Below the pieces are notes generated by a model. That model was not told the origin of the DNA, ran no database searches, and saw only the letters and a list, made by a program, of their open reading frames with translations. Below, piece after piece: positions 15,153-24,419 of a stretch of DNA of 39,116 nt. This stretch comes from Bacteroidales bacterium UBA1204 (GTDB taxonomy: Bacteria > Bacteroidota > Bacteroidia > Bacteroidales > F082), in the NCBI GenBank assembly GCA_002310075.1, contig DBXU01000183.1, positions 4,905-44,020 of the forward strand, in the 5' to 3' direction. The position numbers and the translations under genes are program-made. Position 1 is the stretch's first letter. Each line of letters opens with the position of its first letter.

Positions 15153-15829
15153 TGAAAAAACTGTTTGTCATAGCGTTTTTGTCATTGTCGATGACGGCAT
15201 TCGCCCAAAGTGATCGTTTGCCCGACTTTGGCGGCATCGTATCGGGCGAGGCCGAAGTGGGCTTGGGAGGCCCGTTCGGTATGTCGATGGAGGAGGAGTT
15301 GCGTTTCGACCATAACTTCTCACAATTCGACCGTTGGCTCAACTCGGTGGGAGTCGACTATACTTGTCTGCACGACCGTATGAACATCGGCTTGGTGGCT
15401 GACTACATACGTCGCCATAATGACCTGGGTTATTATGAGAGCCGGGGTCGTTTGGGATTGCAGGTGAATTATGCCGAGGAGTATCGCCGTTTCAAGTTCC
15501 AGATACGCAGCAAAGCCATCGGCACCTTCTTTGACGAACGCACAGGCGAACACCGTGTTAATCCCAAGTTGTATTGGCGTAACCGTTTGAAGGTGACATA
15601 CCAGCCTTTGAACAGCCGCTTCAAGTATGCAGTTTCCACGGAACTGTTTTGGCTTACCAACGATCCCAAGAAAGGTGGCCTCGACAACCTGCGTACAGTG
15701 CTTTCGGTGGATTATCGCCTTACAAAACGCTATTCCCTTTCCGCTTTTGCACGTATGGACAACGACCTTTGGGTAAAACATCCTGTGGATCGGTTTTATA
15801 TTGGAATGACATTAAAAGCGAAATATTGA
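15152..15829 (+). CDS. DUF2490-like outer-membrane protein
   Basis: The 225-residue protein starts at a GTG that overlaps the DUF4956 stop by one base. It has a signal peptide (MKKLFVIAFLSLSMTAFAQ) followed by alternating amphipathic strands such as KLYWRNRLKVTYQPLNSRFKYAVSTELFW and ends in an aromatic/hydrophobic strand (RFYIGMTLKAKY), as expected for a small outer-membrane barrel. It resembles DUF2490. The tight coupling suggests that it works with the VTC-DUF4956 pair, for example as the outer-membrane part, but that is inference. Confidence 0.75.
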   Translation: MKKLFVIAFLSLSMTAFAQSDRLPDFGGIVSGEAEVGLGGPFGMSMEEELRFDHNFSQFDRWLNSVGVDYTCLHDRMNIGLVADYIRRHNDLGYYESRGRLGLQVNYAEEYRRFKFQIRSKAIGTFFDERTGEHRVNPKLYWRNRLKVTYQPLNSRFKYAVSTELFWLTNDPKKGGLDNLRTVLSVDYRLTKRYSLSAFARMDNDLWVKHPVDRFYIGMTLKAKY

Positions 15830-15847
15830 TCATAAAACCATAACAAA

Positions 15848-18800
15848 ATGAATAATACTAGACAGACAATGAAAAGAGTTTGCGGCATCAGCCTGATTAT
15901 GGGCTTGCTGCTGCTTGCCTTGCTGCCTTCGTGTGGCAAGAAGAGGACAGACAACAACGTCTTCGTTGAACGCATTCAGCCTTTGAACGAAGCTTTACTG
16001 CCGTTTTTGGACAGTTATACTTCGGGTGTCATCGCTGCTGGAGAGCCTGTTGTGGTGCGTTTCAGCAATCCCGAAGAACTGAAAGTGAAGTTCGGAGAGC
16101 CCATCCCCGCCAAAGCTTTCGAGTTTACTCCTGCCCTGAAGGGGAAGGCCGTGTGGATTGATGAGAGTACGGTCGGCTTCCAGTACGATAACATCGACAA
16201 GGACCAGAACTACGTCGGTAGATTCAAGATGGGCGACTTTGTGGAGGTTGCCCCCGACCAGGTCCTTGAGTTTGGTTTCGGCGTACGTCGCCAGAATTTC
16301 AGCTTAGTCACCATGCAACCCATATGCACTTCCAACGAAGAGATGGACTACAACATCCGTTTGGCTTTCGCTACGCCTATCGACCAGAGCGATGCCGTCA
16401 AACTGTTCGATGAATCCTTCTGTAAAGAGCATCCCGTTCAGGTGAGCTACATTGGCAATAACGTCTTTGATTTTCTTGTTCAAGGCTTGAAACGCGAGAA
16501 TGCCGATTACCAAGTGCCCGTTATCCTCGATGGTAAGCCTATCGACTGCAAGGCTAAGATGCAACGTGAACTGACGGTGTATGCCAAAGACGGCTTCAAG
16601 CCCGTGATGTTCGACGTTGACAAGGCAGGCAGCCGCGCTTCCTTGTTTTTTACGCAACCTTTGAAAGAGGATCAAAACCTGGATGGCTTCGTCACCTTCA
16701 ACAAAGCACTTGGTTACAAGGCTGATATCAAAGGTAACCAGATCGATTTCTACTTTGACAAGACTTCGCTCAACAACTATGAGTTGTCGGAATTGGTTAT
16801 GACGGCTGGAAGCGGTATCCGCGCTGCCAACGGCATGGTATTGCAAAGCGAGTTCCCCTTCGACTTTGACCTTACCGATAATCTGCCTAAAGTGCGTTGG
16901 ACCGACGATGGTGTCATCATCCCCAATGTGGACGAAACCACGGTTTATTTCGACGCCATCTGCCTCAATGCGGTGACGCTTAGGATTATCCGTGTCTTCG
17001 ACGATAATATTCTGTCGTTTTTGCAAGACAACGAACTGAATGAAACTTATGGCATTCGCAAGGCTGGCCGTCTCGAAAAGAAAGTGCGACTGGCCATAGA
17101 CAACCCTTATGCCAATCAATGGAAGACTTTCCCAATTGTGCTTTCCGACTATATCAAAGTGGAGCCCGGCGCCATGTATCAGTTGAGCCTCAATTTCGGC
17201 CCTGCCGACTATACTTTTGCCACCGATGAAATGCGTAATGCTGTGATGGACGATGAGGCACGCGAGGCCGCCTATTGGGACGGACAACGCTACGACTACA
17301 AGAAATACAACTACGATGGCGAATGGAACGACCCCAACGGATACTATTATTATAACTACGTTGAGGAGAAGAAGAACATCGTCGTCAGTGATCTTGCAGT
17401 GACTGCGAAGATGGGTCGCAACGATATCGTGGACGTGTATGTTTATCGTATTTCCGATGCCACACCAGCATCGGGTGCACAAGTGATGGCATACAACTTC
17501 CAGAAGCAGGAGCTTGCCAAGGGCAATGCTGACGGCAAAGGCCATGTGCAGCTGCAGTGTGCCAACCGCCCCGCCTTTGTTGTGGCAACGGACAAGAAAG
17601 GTAGCAAGTCGGTTATCAAGCTAAACGACGGCAATGCCCTTTCGTATAGCCGCTTTAATGTGGCAGGCGAACCTGTCGAAAAAGGTGTCTCCGCTTTTGC
17701 TTATTCCAACCGCGGTGTGTGGCGCCCTGGCGATGAGCTGCAACTCAACCTCATGCTTAACGACCTCGAGTCGAACATCCCTGACGACTACCCTGTAGTC
17801 CTTGAAGTGATAGATGCTACAGGCCGGCTCTATGCCAAGCAGGTGAACACCAAGCCTGTGAATGACCTCTATTGCTTCCTCGTTCCGACCAATGTGGCCG
17901 ATGAGACAGGGGTGTGGACAGCTCGTTTCAAAGTTGGCACAAGCACCATCGTGAAAAACCTTCGTGTGGAGACGGTGAAACCCAACCGTTTGGAAATCAA
18001 ATTTGACCTCCCAGAAGTCGTGAGTTTATCGCGTAATGATAAAGTTAACTTGACTTCGAGATGGCTCAACGGTATGAAAGCCAATGGTTTGAAGACAGAG
18101 GTTGATGTGAAGCTCCGTAGTGGTGAAACCACTTTCAAGGATTTCGCTCACTATACCTTCGTCAATGAAATGCAAGGCTTTGAGCCCCAGGAGATTTCGT
18201 TGTTTAGCGGTAACCTTAATGCTGAAGGAGTTGCCAATGTGGGCTTTGGTCCGCTGAAAGATATTTACGCCTCCCAGATGATGAATGGCACCTTCACAGT
18301 GAAGGTCTTCGAACAAGGCGGCGACTTCAGCATCGCATCCTTCAAAACCAAACTCTCGCCATATGAACGTTATGTGGGCGTCGACCTGCCTGAGACAGCA
18401 TCGAAATATGGTAGTTATTACGACACCGACAAGGACTGGAAGTTTAACGTCGCTGTGGTCAACGAAGACGGCTCGGTATGTAAGGCGTCAGTCGCTTTGG
18501 ATTACGCCTTGTATAGGCTTGACTCCTACTGGTGGTGGTCGAGCGAAGACCAGTATTCTCTTCAACGCTATGCTTCAGGTACCTACAAGGCGCCTGTGCA
18601 AAATGGCACTTTGACATGCAACGGCACCACTTCGGTGACCTTCAATATTCCAAATGACAAATGGGGCAGCTACCTCTTCGTTGTCAACGACAAACAAGGT
18701 GGTCATACTTTTGCTAAAGTCATCAACTTCGACTGGGGCTATGGCCATTCCTCGTCGGCATCGGGTGCTCCTGCTCAACTGTCGATGAAATCGACCGCCG

Positions 18801-21358
18801 AGAGTTATCAGGTGGGTGAGAAGATTGTAGTTACCTTCCCTGCCAATGACAAAGCCAAAGCCCTTGTTACCGTGGAAGCCAACGACCGCGTGATGCAGAC
18901 CTTGTGGGTTGACAACCTAGGCTCGGAAGGCAAGGTGGAGATCACTGCCACGGAAGAAATGATTCCCAACGTCTATGTCTACGTGTCACTCATTCAGCCG
19001 CATGATGCCAACAACGATATGCCTATTCGTCTCTATGGCGTGATACCTGTGAAAGTGGAGAACAAGAAATTGCAGTTGCAACCGAAAATCCAGATTCCTG
19101 AATCAGCCAACACCAAGAAAAAGGTTGACGTGAGAATCACCGAAGCCTCCGGTCAAGCCATGACCTATACTGTAGCTGTTGTCGACGAAGGCATCCTTGG
19201 CTTGACCAACTTTGCCACTCCGAATCCTTACGGTTACTTCAACAGCAAACAGGCACTGAGCGTTCGTACTTGGGATAACTATGACGCTATCGTAGATGCT
19301 TTCAGCGGTGAACTTGGTTCGGTCTATGCCATCGGTGGTGACGGTATCCTCAACCAAGAAATCACTTTGGACAAGCGTTTCAAGGCATATGCTGTCACGT
19401 GGGGTCCCTTTGAGCTGAAAGCAGGTGGCGCCAACACCCATAGCTTCGAAGTGCCGCAATGCTCTGGCGCTCTACGTGTCATGGTGGTTGCCAAGGGTAA
19501 CGGCAAGGCCTTTGGATCGGCCGAGAAAGAGATGACGGTCTTCGATCCGATCAACCTTTATGCTTCGGCGCCGCGTGTGGTTGCTCCTGGCGATGTGCTG
19601 AACTTCAAGGTGCAGGTGCAAGCTCCGGCGATGAAAAACAAGACCTTGCAGGTGAAATTTGACAACAAGAATTTGGAACCTGAGGGTAACCTCCCGACTA
19701 CCGTTCAGATTGACGGCAACGGAGAAGGCCTTGTCGCATTTAAAGGCATCATTCCCCAAACGTCCGGCAATGCTGAGCTGAATGTGAAGGTGACGGGCGA
19801 TGGCTATACTGCTGAGTCGTCAACGGTGATGCCCATCCGTATGCCATATGCTGAGCGGAGGAATACAATCTTTAAGGAAATTGAAGCTGGACAAACCGCG
19901 AGCATTCCGTTCGAATTGAAGGGCATGAATGGTACGCAACAGGGTAACATCACAGTGTCGTCGTTGCTGCCCGTTGATCTCTTTGGCCGCCTCGACTATT
20001 TGATGGACTATCCACACGGCTGTCTTGAACAGGTGACATCGAAGGCCTTCCCGCAACTTTATTTGAATTATTTTGTGCAGCTTGACGACAAGAATAAGGA
20101 AGAGATGCGTAACAATATAGAAGCCGCTATCAATAACCTGAAAGCCTATCGGAAGTCTGACAACTCGATGACCAACTGGGTGGGTGGTAACTACACCGAC
20201 TCATGGACGGAAATCTATGCCCTGCATTTCCTTGTAGAAGCCAGTAAGCAAGGCTATGCCGTTCCGCAGTATTTCCTTGATGGATTGTTGGGTTATCAGT
20301 CGAATCGTGCCAAACAATGGAGAAACAACCCCGACTTCAAACAAGGTGAAACTATCCAAGCCTATCGTCTCTTCGTGTTGGCGTTGGCTGGTAAGGCAGA
20401 AATGGGTGCCATGAACCGTTTCAAGGAACTTGACATGAACTATGACCTTACCAAGGCCTTGGCCGCTGGTGCTTTTGCCTTGACGGGTAAGACGAGCATC
20501 GCACAGAATCTGTTGCCAGTCATGGAAGATAATCATTCTATGTCCGACTACTACACCTCCTTTGGTTCTCGCACCCGCGATCTCGCTTTCTACACCTATG
20601 TGCAGATGCTCTGCGATGTAGACAAGCAGACGGTGCAAAACAACATCAACTCGGTGTGCGGCGTGCTGAGCGGCGACGATTGGCTCGACACCCAGACTAC
20701 GGCCTTCTCGCTCTTCGTGCTTGGCAAGTATGCTGAGAAGATGGGGCTCAACAACAGCAACCTCTCGGCCACTGTCAAGGTGAACGGCGAGGAACGTACC
20801 TTGAATACCAACATGGCATCCGTCGGATTCGGCTTCACTCCTAAACTGGGCGGCAACACCATCGAGATCAAGAACAACACCGACCAGAAGATGGTTGCCA
20901 ACGTCTTTACCAAGACTTCAGTGGCGGAATACGACATGGACGAAAGCGGCAACTTCATCACGATGACGGTGAGCTATACCGACAAGAACGGCAATCCGGT
21001 GAACTTATCCAATCTGACCGCAGGAACTGACCTTACGGTGCAGATGACGGTGACAAACCCAAGCGAGTATCAAGTCACGGAGCTGGCCTTGTCGTACTAT
21101 CTGCCTTCGGGTTGGGAACTCGTCAACGACCGTCTTATGGGCGACATGACGGGCAATGAAGGGGCCAAGCATATCGACCTTCGCGACGACCGCGCCTACT
21201 TCTATTTTGACCTCATGCCACGTTCGAAAAAGACCTTCACTGTGAAGGCCAACGCCACCTATGAAGGCAACTACATGATTCCTGCCGTACGCTGCGAGGA
21301 CATGTATAACGCTGAGATCTTCTACAACGTGCCTGCTAGAGGGTGTGTGGTGAAGTAA
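15848..21358 (+). CDS. Alpha-2-macroglobulin family lipoprotein
   Basis: Bacterial alpha-2-macroglobulins are periplasmic protease traps thought to guard the envelope when it is breached. This 1836-residue protein has a lipoprotein signal peptide with Cys after LLALLPS, many macroglobulin beta domains, the family segment YSNRGVWRPGDELQL (bait/MG domain region), the A2M domain with TYTVAVVDEGILGL, and the thioester motif C1392-L-E-Q1395 in PHGCLEQ, so the covalent trapping site is intact. The complement-like helical domain follows (about 1390-1700), then a C-terminal receptor-like domain. A second in-frame ATG at residue 8 could be the true start. The PBP1C gene begins 14 bases after the stop, the same pairing as yfhM-pbpC of enterobacteria. 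Confidence 0.93.
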   Translation: MNNTRQTMKRVCGISLIMGLLLLALLPSCGKKRTDNNVFVERIQPLNEALLPFLDSYTSGVIAAGEPVVVRFSNPEELKVKFGEPIPAKAFEFTPALKGKAVWIDESTVGFQYDNIDKDQNYVGRFKMGDFVEVAPDQVLEFGFGVRRQNFSLVTMQPICTSNEEMDYNIRLAFATPIDQSDAVKLFDESFCKEHPVQVSYIGNNVFDFLVQGLKRENADYQVPVILDGKPIDCKAKMQRELTVYAKDGFKPVMFDVDKAGSRASLFFTQPLKEDQNLDGFVTFNKALGYKADIKGNQIDFYFDKTSLNNYELSELVMTAGSGIRAANGMVLQSEFPFDFDLTDNLPKVRWTDDGVIIPNVDETTVYFDAICLNAVTLRIIRVFDDNILSFLQDNELNETYGIRKAGRLEKKVRLAIDNPYANQWKTFPIVLSDYIKVEPGAMYQLSLNFGPADYTFATDEMRNAVMDDEAREAAYWDGQRYDYKKYNYDGEWNDPNGYYYYNYVEEKKNIVVSDLAVTAKMGRNDIVDVYVYRISDATPASGAQVMAYNFQKQELAKGNADGKGHVQLQCANRPAFVVATDKKGSKSVIKLNDGNALSYSRFNVAGEPVEKGVSAFAYSNRGVWRPGDELQLNLMLNDLESNIPDDYPVVLEVIDATGRLYAKQVNTKPVNDLYCFLVPTNVADETGVWTARFKVGTSTIVKNLRVETVKPNRLEIKFDLPEVVSLSRNDKVNLTSRWLNGMKANGLKTEVDVKLRSGETTFKDFAHYTFVNEMQGFEPQEISLFSGNLNAEGVANVGFGPLKDIYASQMMNGTFTVKVFEQGGDFSIASFKTKLSPYERYVGVDLPETASKYGSYYDTDKDWKFNVAVVNEDGSVCKASVALDYALYRLDSYWWWSSEDQYSLQRYASGTYKAPVQNGTLTCNGTTSVTFNIPNDKWGSYLFVVNDKQGGHTFAKVINFDWGYGHSSSASGAPAQLSMKSTAESYQVGEKIVVTFPANDKAKALVTVEANDRVMQTLWVDNLGSEGKVEITATEEMIPNVYVYVSLIQPHDANNDMPIRLYGVIPVKVENKKLQLQPKIQIPESANTKKKVDVRITEASGQAMTYTVAVVDEGILGLTNFATPNPYGYFNSKQALSVRTWDNYDAIVDAFSGELGSVYAIGGDGILNQEITLDKRFKAYAVTWGPFELKAGGANTHSFEVPQCSGALRVMVVAKGNGKAFGSAEKEMTVFDPINLYASAPRVVAPGDVLNFKVQVQAPAMKNKTLQVKFDNKNLEPEGNLPTTVQIDGNGEGLVAFKGIIPQTSGNAELNVKVTGDGYTAESSTVMPIRMPYAERRNTIFKEIEAGQTASIPFELKGMNGTQQGNITVSSLLPVDLFGRLDYLMDYPHGCLEQVTSKAFPQLYLNYFVQLDDKNKEEMRNNIEAAINNLKAYRKSDNSMTNWVGGNYTDSWTEIYALHFLVEASKQGYAVPQYFLDGLLGYQSNRAKQWRNNPDFKQGETIQAYRLFVLALAGKAEMGAMNRFKELDMNYDLTKALAAGAFALTGKTSIAQNLLPVMEDNHSMSDYYTSFGSRTRDLAFYTYVQMLCDVDKQTVQNNINSVCGVLSGDDWLDTQTTAFSLFVLGKYAEKMGLNNSNLSATVKVNGEERTLNTNMASVGFGFTPKLGGNTIEIKNNTDQKMVANVFTKTSVAEYDMDESGNFITMTVSYTDKNGNPVNLSNLTAGTDLTVQMTVTNPSEYQVTELALSYYLPSGWELVNDRLMGDMTGNEGAKHIDLRDDRAYFYFDLMPRSKKTFTVKANATYEGNYMIPAVRCEDMYNAEIFYNVPARGCVVK

Positions 21359-21372
21359 TCCTGCTATAAACA

Positions 21373-23688
21373 ATGAAATGGCCCGTAAGACATAAGAGAT
21401 TAAGAATCGCCTTCTTTGTCGTTGCGGGCCTTTTCATTGCCTTTTTGTGCATCCCTGTGCCACGGTTCGACAAGCCTTATTCGACGGTCTTGACGGCGAA
21501 GAATGGCGAGCTGCTAGGCGCAAAGATTGCCGACGACGGACAGTGGCGTTTCCCTGCCACTAACGACTATTCACCGAAATATGTCGCTTGCTTGCTGGAA
21601 TACGAAGACCGTTGGTTTTTCTTCCATCCAGGCTTCAACCCAGTTTCGTTTGTGAAGTCGTTCATCGACAATATCAAGGCAGGAGAGGTGGTCAGAGGTG
21701 GCAGCACCCTTTCGATGCAGGTGGTGCGTTTGTCGCGCGACAACCCACCACGTACCTATGCGGAGAAGCTTTGGGAGGTTATCTTGGCCATGCGGTTGGA
21801 GCTACACCATTCAAAGCGCTCCATCCTCAACATGTATGCCGCCAACGCACCTTTTGGTGGCAATGTGGTCGGCATCGACGCGGCGGCGTGGCGTTATTTT
21901 CATACCACACCCAACGAACTCTCTTGGGCCGAGGCTGCAACGCTTGCCGTGTTGCCCAATTCACCTGCGTTGATTCATCCTGGCCGTTCTCGCGACCGTT
22001 TGCAGCGGAAACGTGATGACTTGCTCCAACGTCTGCCCAATTCCAAAACCTTTATCCCCAGACGTTTCGCTGTACCCGAATTGTCGGAGGAGGACTGCGA
22101 GTTGGCCATGATGGAGAACATTCCCGAGCGGCCTTTCGACATGCCCATGTTGGCGTACCATTACCTCAGCGACCAGGACCGACAGCATCATGGAGAGCAC
22201 CTTGCTTCCAGCCTCAACTACAACCTGCAACGTGCGGTGATGGACATCATGGACCGCCATCATGAAGCCAACGTGATGAACAACATCGACAACGCTGCCG
22301 TGTATGTCGTGGACTATCTCAACGACGAGGTAATTGCCTATGTTGGTAACAACCAGAATGCCACCGATGCCGCCATGGTCGACATGGTGAAGGCACAACG
22401 CTCTACGGGAAGCATCCTGAAGCCTTTCCTCTTTGCCGCCATGCTTGACGAAGGCACTTTGTTGCCCGAGATGGTGCTGCCCGACATTCCTATGAGCCTC
22501 TCGGGCTTCACGCCGAAGAACTACAGCGGTGAATACTGGGGCGCGGTGCCTGCCGACAAGGCCTTGCAGAACTCTTTGAATGCACCTTTCGTTCATCTCT
22601 TGCGCGAGTATGGGCAGCAGCGCTTTCACGCCTTGCTGAAGCAATTGCCATTGCGTGGTGTCGTCTTCGATGCGGAGCATTACGGACTGTCGCTCATCGT
22701 GGGTGGGGCTGAGGCTTCGCTTTACGACATCACGAATGCCTATGCCAAGATGGGAAGGAAGTTGGCTTCGTATGTCAATGATAGCTATAACGCCAGAGTC
22801 GATGCGAAAGAGTCACCTTTCTCTGCCGAGGCCATTGCCGAGACTTTCTATGTGATGAAGGGATTGACGCGACCGGTAAACCAGATAGGATGGGGAGGCT
22901 TTTCCTCTTCGGTGCAGGTTGCCTGGAAAACGGGCACTAGCCATGGCTTCAAGGACGCGTGGGCGGTGGGCCTCACCAACCGTTATGCCGTGGGCGTATG
23001 GGTAGGCAACTCCGATGGCGAGGGCCGTCCTGGGTTGACTGGCACTGCTGTGGCAGCACCGGTTCTCTTCGATGTGGTTGGCAAACTCAACGACAGCTAC
23101 CGTTATCCATCCAACACTATGGAGAGCCTTGAGATTGAGGTCTGCACCGAATCGGGGTACCCCAAATCGGAGTATTGTGAGCATACCAAGAAGATACGTG
23201 TGCCTCATGTGGAGAACAAGACGGGTGTTTGCCCTTATCATAAGAAAGTGTTTCTGGACTCGACACGGCAGTATCGGGTGCATCCCGACTGTTATCCCGT
23301 GGACCAGAAATGCTATGAGGTTTATTATGTCTTGCCGCCTGTAATGGAATGGTTCTACAAAAAGCATTCGCCCTTGTTCCGCCCGCTGCCTGCCTTCTAT
23401 CCTGGGTGTGGCACTGCCCATCCCGACGAGGTGATGGCATTCGTTTATCCCAAAAGTGACGCTAAGGTGACCATCCCTATAGGCATTCGAGGTGACCGAC
23501 AGCAGGTCATCTTTGAAATCGCCCACCGCAACCCTCAAAAAACGATATATTGGTCGCTTAATGACCAATTCTTAGGGCAGACGCGCTTCAACCACCAGAT
23601 GCCTATCGATGTGGAGAAAGGCACCTATCGTCTCCGTTGTGTGGACGAAGACGGGGTGGAGTTGAATAGAAGAATTGTGGTGCAGTGA
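21373..23688 (+). CDS. pbpC: Penicillin-binding protein 1C
   Basis: A bifunctional peptidoglycan glycosyltransferase/transpeptidase-like protein of 771 residues, anchored by one N-terminal membrane segment (about 11-27). The glycosyltransferase (GT51) domain shows E78 in YEDRWFF and GGSTLSMQ. The penicillin-binding domain has S347-x-x-K350 in GSILKP, SLN in the SxN position and K519-T-G-T. The C-terminal part matches the PBP1C-specific domain (BiPBP_C), including the paired cysteine-rich segment around CTESGYPKSEYCEH. It follows the A2M gene by 14 bases, consistent with joint wall repair and protease inhibition. Confidence 0.96.
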   Translation: MKWPVRHKRLRIAFFVVAGLFIAFLCIPVPRFDKPYSTVLTAKNGELLGAKIADDGQWRFPATNDYSPKYVACLLEYEDRWFFFHPGFNPVSFVKSFIDNIKAGEVVRGGSTLSMQVVRLSRDNPPRTYAEKLWEVILAMRLELHHSKRSILNMYAANAPFGGNVVGIDAAAWRYFHTTPNELSWAEAATLAVLPNSPALIHPGRSRDRLQRKRDDLLQRLPNSKTFIPRRFAVPELSEEDCELAMMENIPERPFDMPMLAYHYLSDQDRQHHGEHLASSLNYNLQRAVMDIMDRHHEANVMNNIDNAAVYVVDYLNDEVIAYVGNNQNATDAAMVDMVKAQRSTGSILKPFLFAAMLDEGTLLPEMVLPDIPMSLSGFTPKNYSGEYWGAVPADKALQNSLNAPFVHLLREYGQQRFHALLKQLPLRGVVFDAEHYGLSLIVGGAEASLYDITNAYAKMGRKLASYVNDSYNARVDAKESPFSAEAIAETFYVMKGLTRPVNQIGWGGFSSSVQVAWKTGTSHGFKDAWAVGLTNRYAVGVWVGNSDGEGRPGLTGTAVAAPVLFDVVGKLNDSYRYPSNTMESLEIEVCTESGYPKSEYCEHTKKIRVPHVENKTGVCPYHKKVFLDSTRQYRVHPDCYPVDQKCYEVYYVLPPVMEWFYKKHSPLFRPLPAFYPGCGTAHPDEVMAFVYPKSDAKVTIPIGIRGDRQQVIFEIAHRNPQKTIYWSLNDQFLGQTRFNHQMPIDVEKGTYRLRCVDEDGVELNRRIVVQ

Positions 23689-23691
23689 ATC

Positions 23692-23745
23692 GGCCCTTCG
23701 AAGGGCCTCGGGGACCGCAGGCTCAGGGACCTTGGCTTTACCAAG
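23692..23745. repeat. Palindromic repeat between convergent pbpC and KdsC-like genes
   Basis: The gap begins with a perfect 16-base palindrome GGCCCTTCGAAGGGCC (23692-23707). It continues with CAGGCTCAGGGACC (23718-23731), the exact reverse complement of the 14-mer after bamA. A small hairpin CTTGG-CTTTA-CCAAG follows at 23731-23745 and reaches into the end of the minus-strand gene. The lack of a T-tract makes a classical terminator doubtful, so it is better read as a dispersed intergenic repeat that may still block transcription. Confidence 0.7.
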
Positions 23746-24259
23746 CATATGCCTCAGCGGTCATCCATTTACCATGCGCTTTTAGGGTCTGTTCGATGAG
23801 GTCGCGCACAGCACCTTTGCCGCCGTTTCTCTCACTGACGAACTTGCTGATGGCCTTGACTTCAGGCACGGCATCGGCGGGGCAGGCGGGTAGACCAACA
23901 CACTGCATCACACGTAGATCGGGGATGTCGTCGCCCATGAAGATGATTTCCTCAGGCTTCAAGCCTTTCTCCTGCATGTATTCCTTGAGCTTCAGCACCT
24001 TGTCAGGGATGCCCGTGAACACGTCGGTGACGCCGAGGCTGTTCATCCTGACTTCCATCGAAGGGCAAATGGCACCCGAGATGACGGCCACATGGTAGCC
24101 GAGTTTGGAAGCCAGCTGCAAGGCATAGCCGTCTTTGACATTGGTGGCTCGCCAAGGATGACCGTCGTGGTCGCTGAAGACGGTTCCGTCGGTCATCACG
24201 CCGTCGTAGTCGAAGATGAAGGTTGTGATAGGGGAGAACAACGAATCTTTTTCCATCAT
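23738..24259 (-). CDS. KdsC-like HAD phosphatase (KDO-8-phosphate phosphatase family)
   Basis: This 173-residue HAD hydrolase without a cap domain has the KdsC layout: nucleophile and acid D17-x-D19 in FDYDGVMTDG, KDGYALQLA, ISG motif II, D-K in PDKVLKLK, MGDDIPD motif IV and the C-terminal GGKGAVRDLIEQ. The family removes phosphate from KDO-8-phosphate or related sugar acid phosphates in lipopolysaccharide inner-core synthesis. Oddities are Y between the two aspartates (usually V) and ISGAICPS instead of the usual ISGGKS or ISGR. No other LPS gene is adjacent. It is convergent with pbpC. Specificity (KDO versus another nonulosonate) cannot be fixed by sight. Confidence 0.85.
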   Translation of the reverse strand: MMEKDSLFSPITTFIFDYDGVMTDGTVFSDHDGHPWRATNVKDGYALQLASKLGYHVAVISGAICPSMEVRMNSLGVTDVFTGIPDKVLKLKEYMQEKGLKPEEIIFMGDDIPDLRVMQCVGLPACPADAVPEVKAISKFVSERNGGKGAVRDLIEQTLKAHGKWMTAEAYAW

Positions 24260-24279
24260 GATGCGTTTGTTTTATGGCC

Positions 24280-24287
24280 CAAAAATA
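24280..24287 (-). promoter_or_regulatory. -7 promoter element of the KdsC-like gene
   Basis: On the minus strand the sequence is TATTTTTG, matching TAnnTTTG, 20 bases upstream of the ATG at 24259. I see no good -33 element. The rest of the 160-base divergent gap (24288-24392) is AT-rich without other recognisable structure. Confidence 0.45.
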
Positions 24288-24392
24288 GGGAAAACTTTCG
24301 TTTCGGTGAAATAAAGTGAACCAAATCTTTGATTCAATAGGATGAAACGGAGTTTATTTTTGGCAAAAACCATTTGTTAACGCAAAAATGAT

Positions 24393-24400
24393 TAAATTTG
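24393..24400 (+). promoter_or_regulatory. -7 promoter element of the rsfS-ftsH operon
   Basis: TAAATTTG matches TAnnTTTG and lies 19 bases before the rsfS ATG at 24420. A TTTG at 24373-24376 is somewhat close (16-base spacer) for a -33 element. Confidence 0.6.
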
Positions 24401-24419
24401 CACACCATTTTATGCAATT

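Noticed and set aside
16304..17545. 413-codon open frame on the minus strand inside the alpha-2-macroglobulin gene
   Set aside because: It lies wholly antisense to a clear, much longer gene, its product shows no domain or signal, and it follows the codon periodicity of the sense gene.
22813..23568. Long minus-strand open frame inside pbpC
   Set aside because: Antisense to conserved PBP1C motifs, with no recognisable product.
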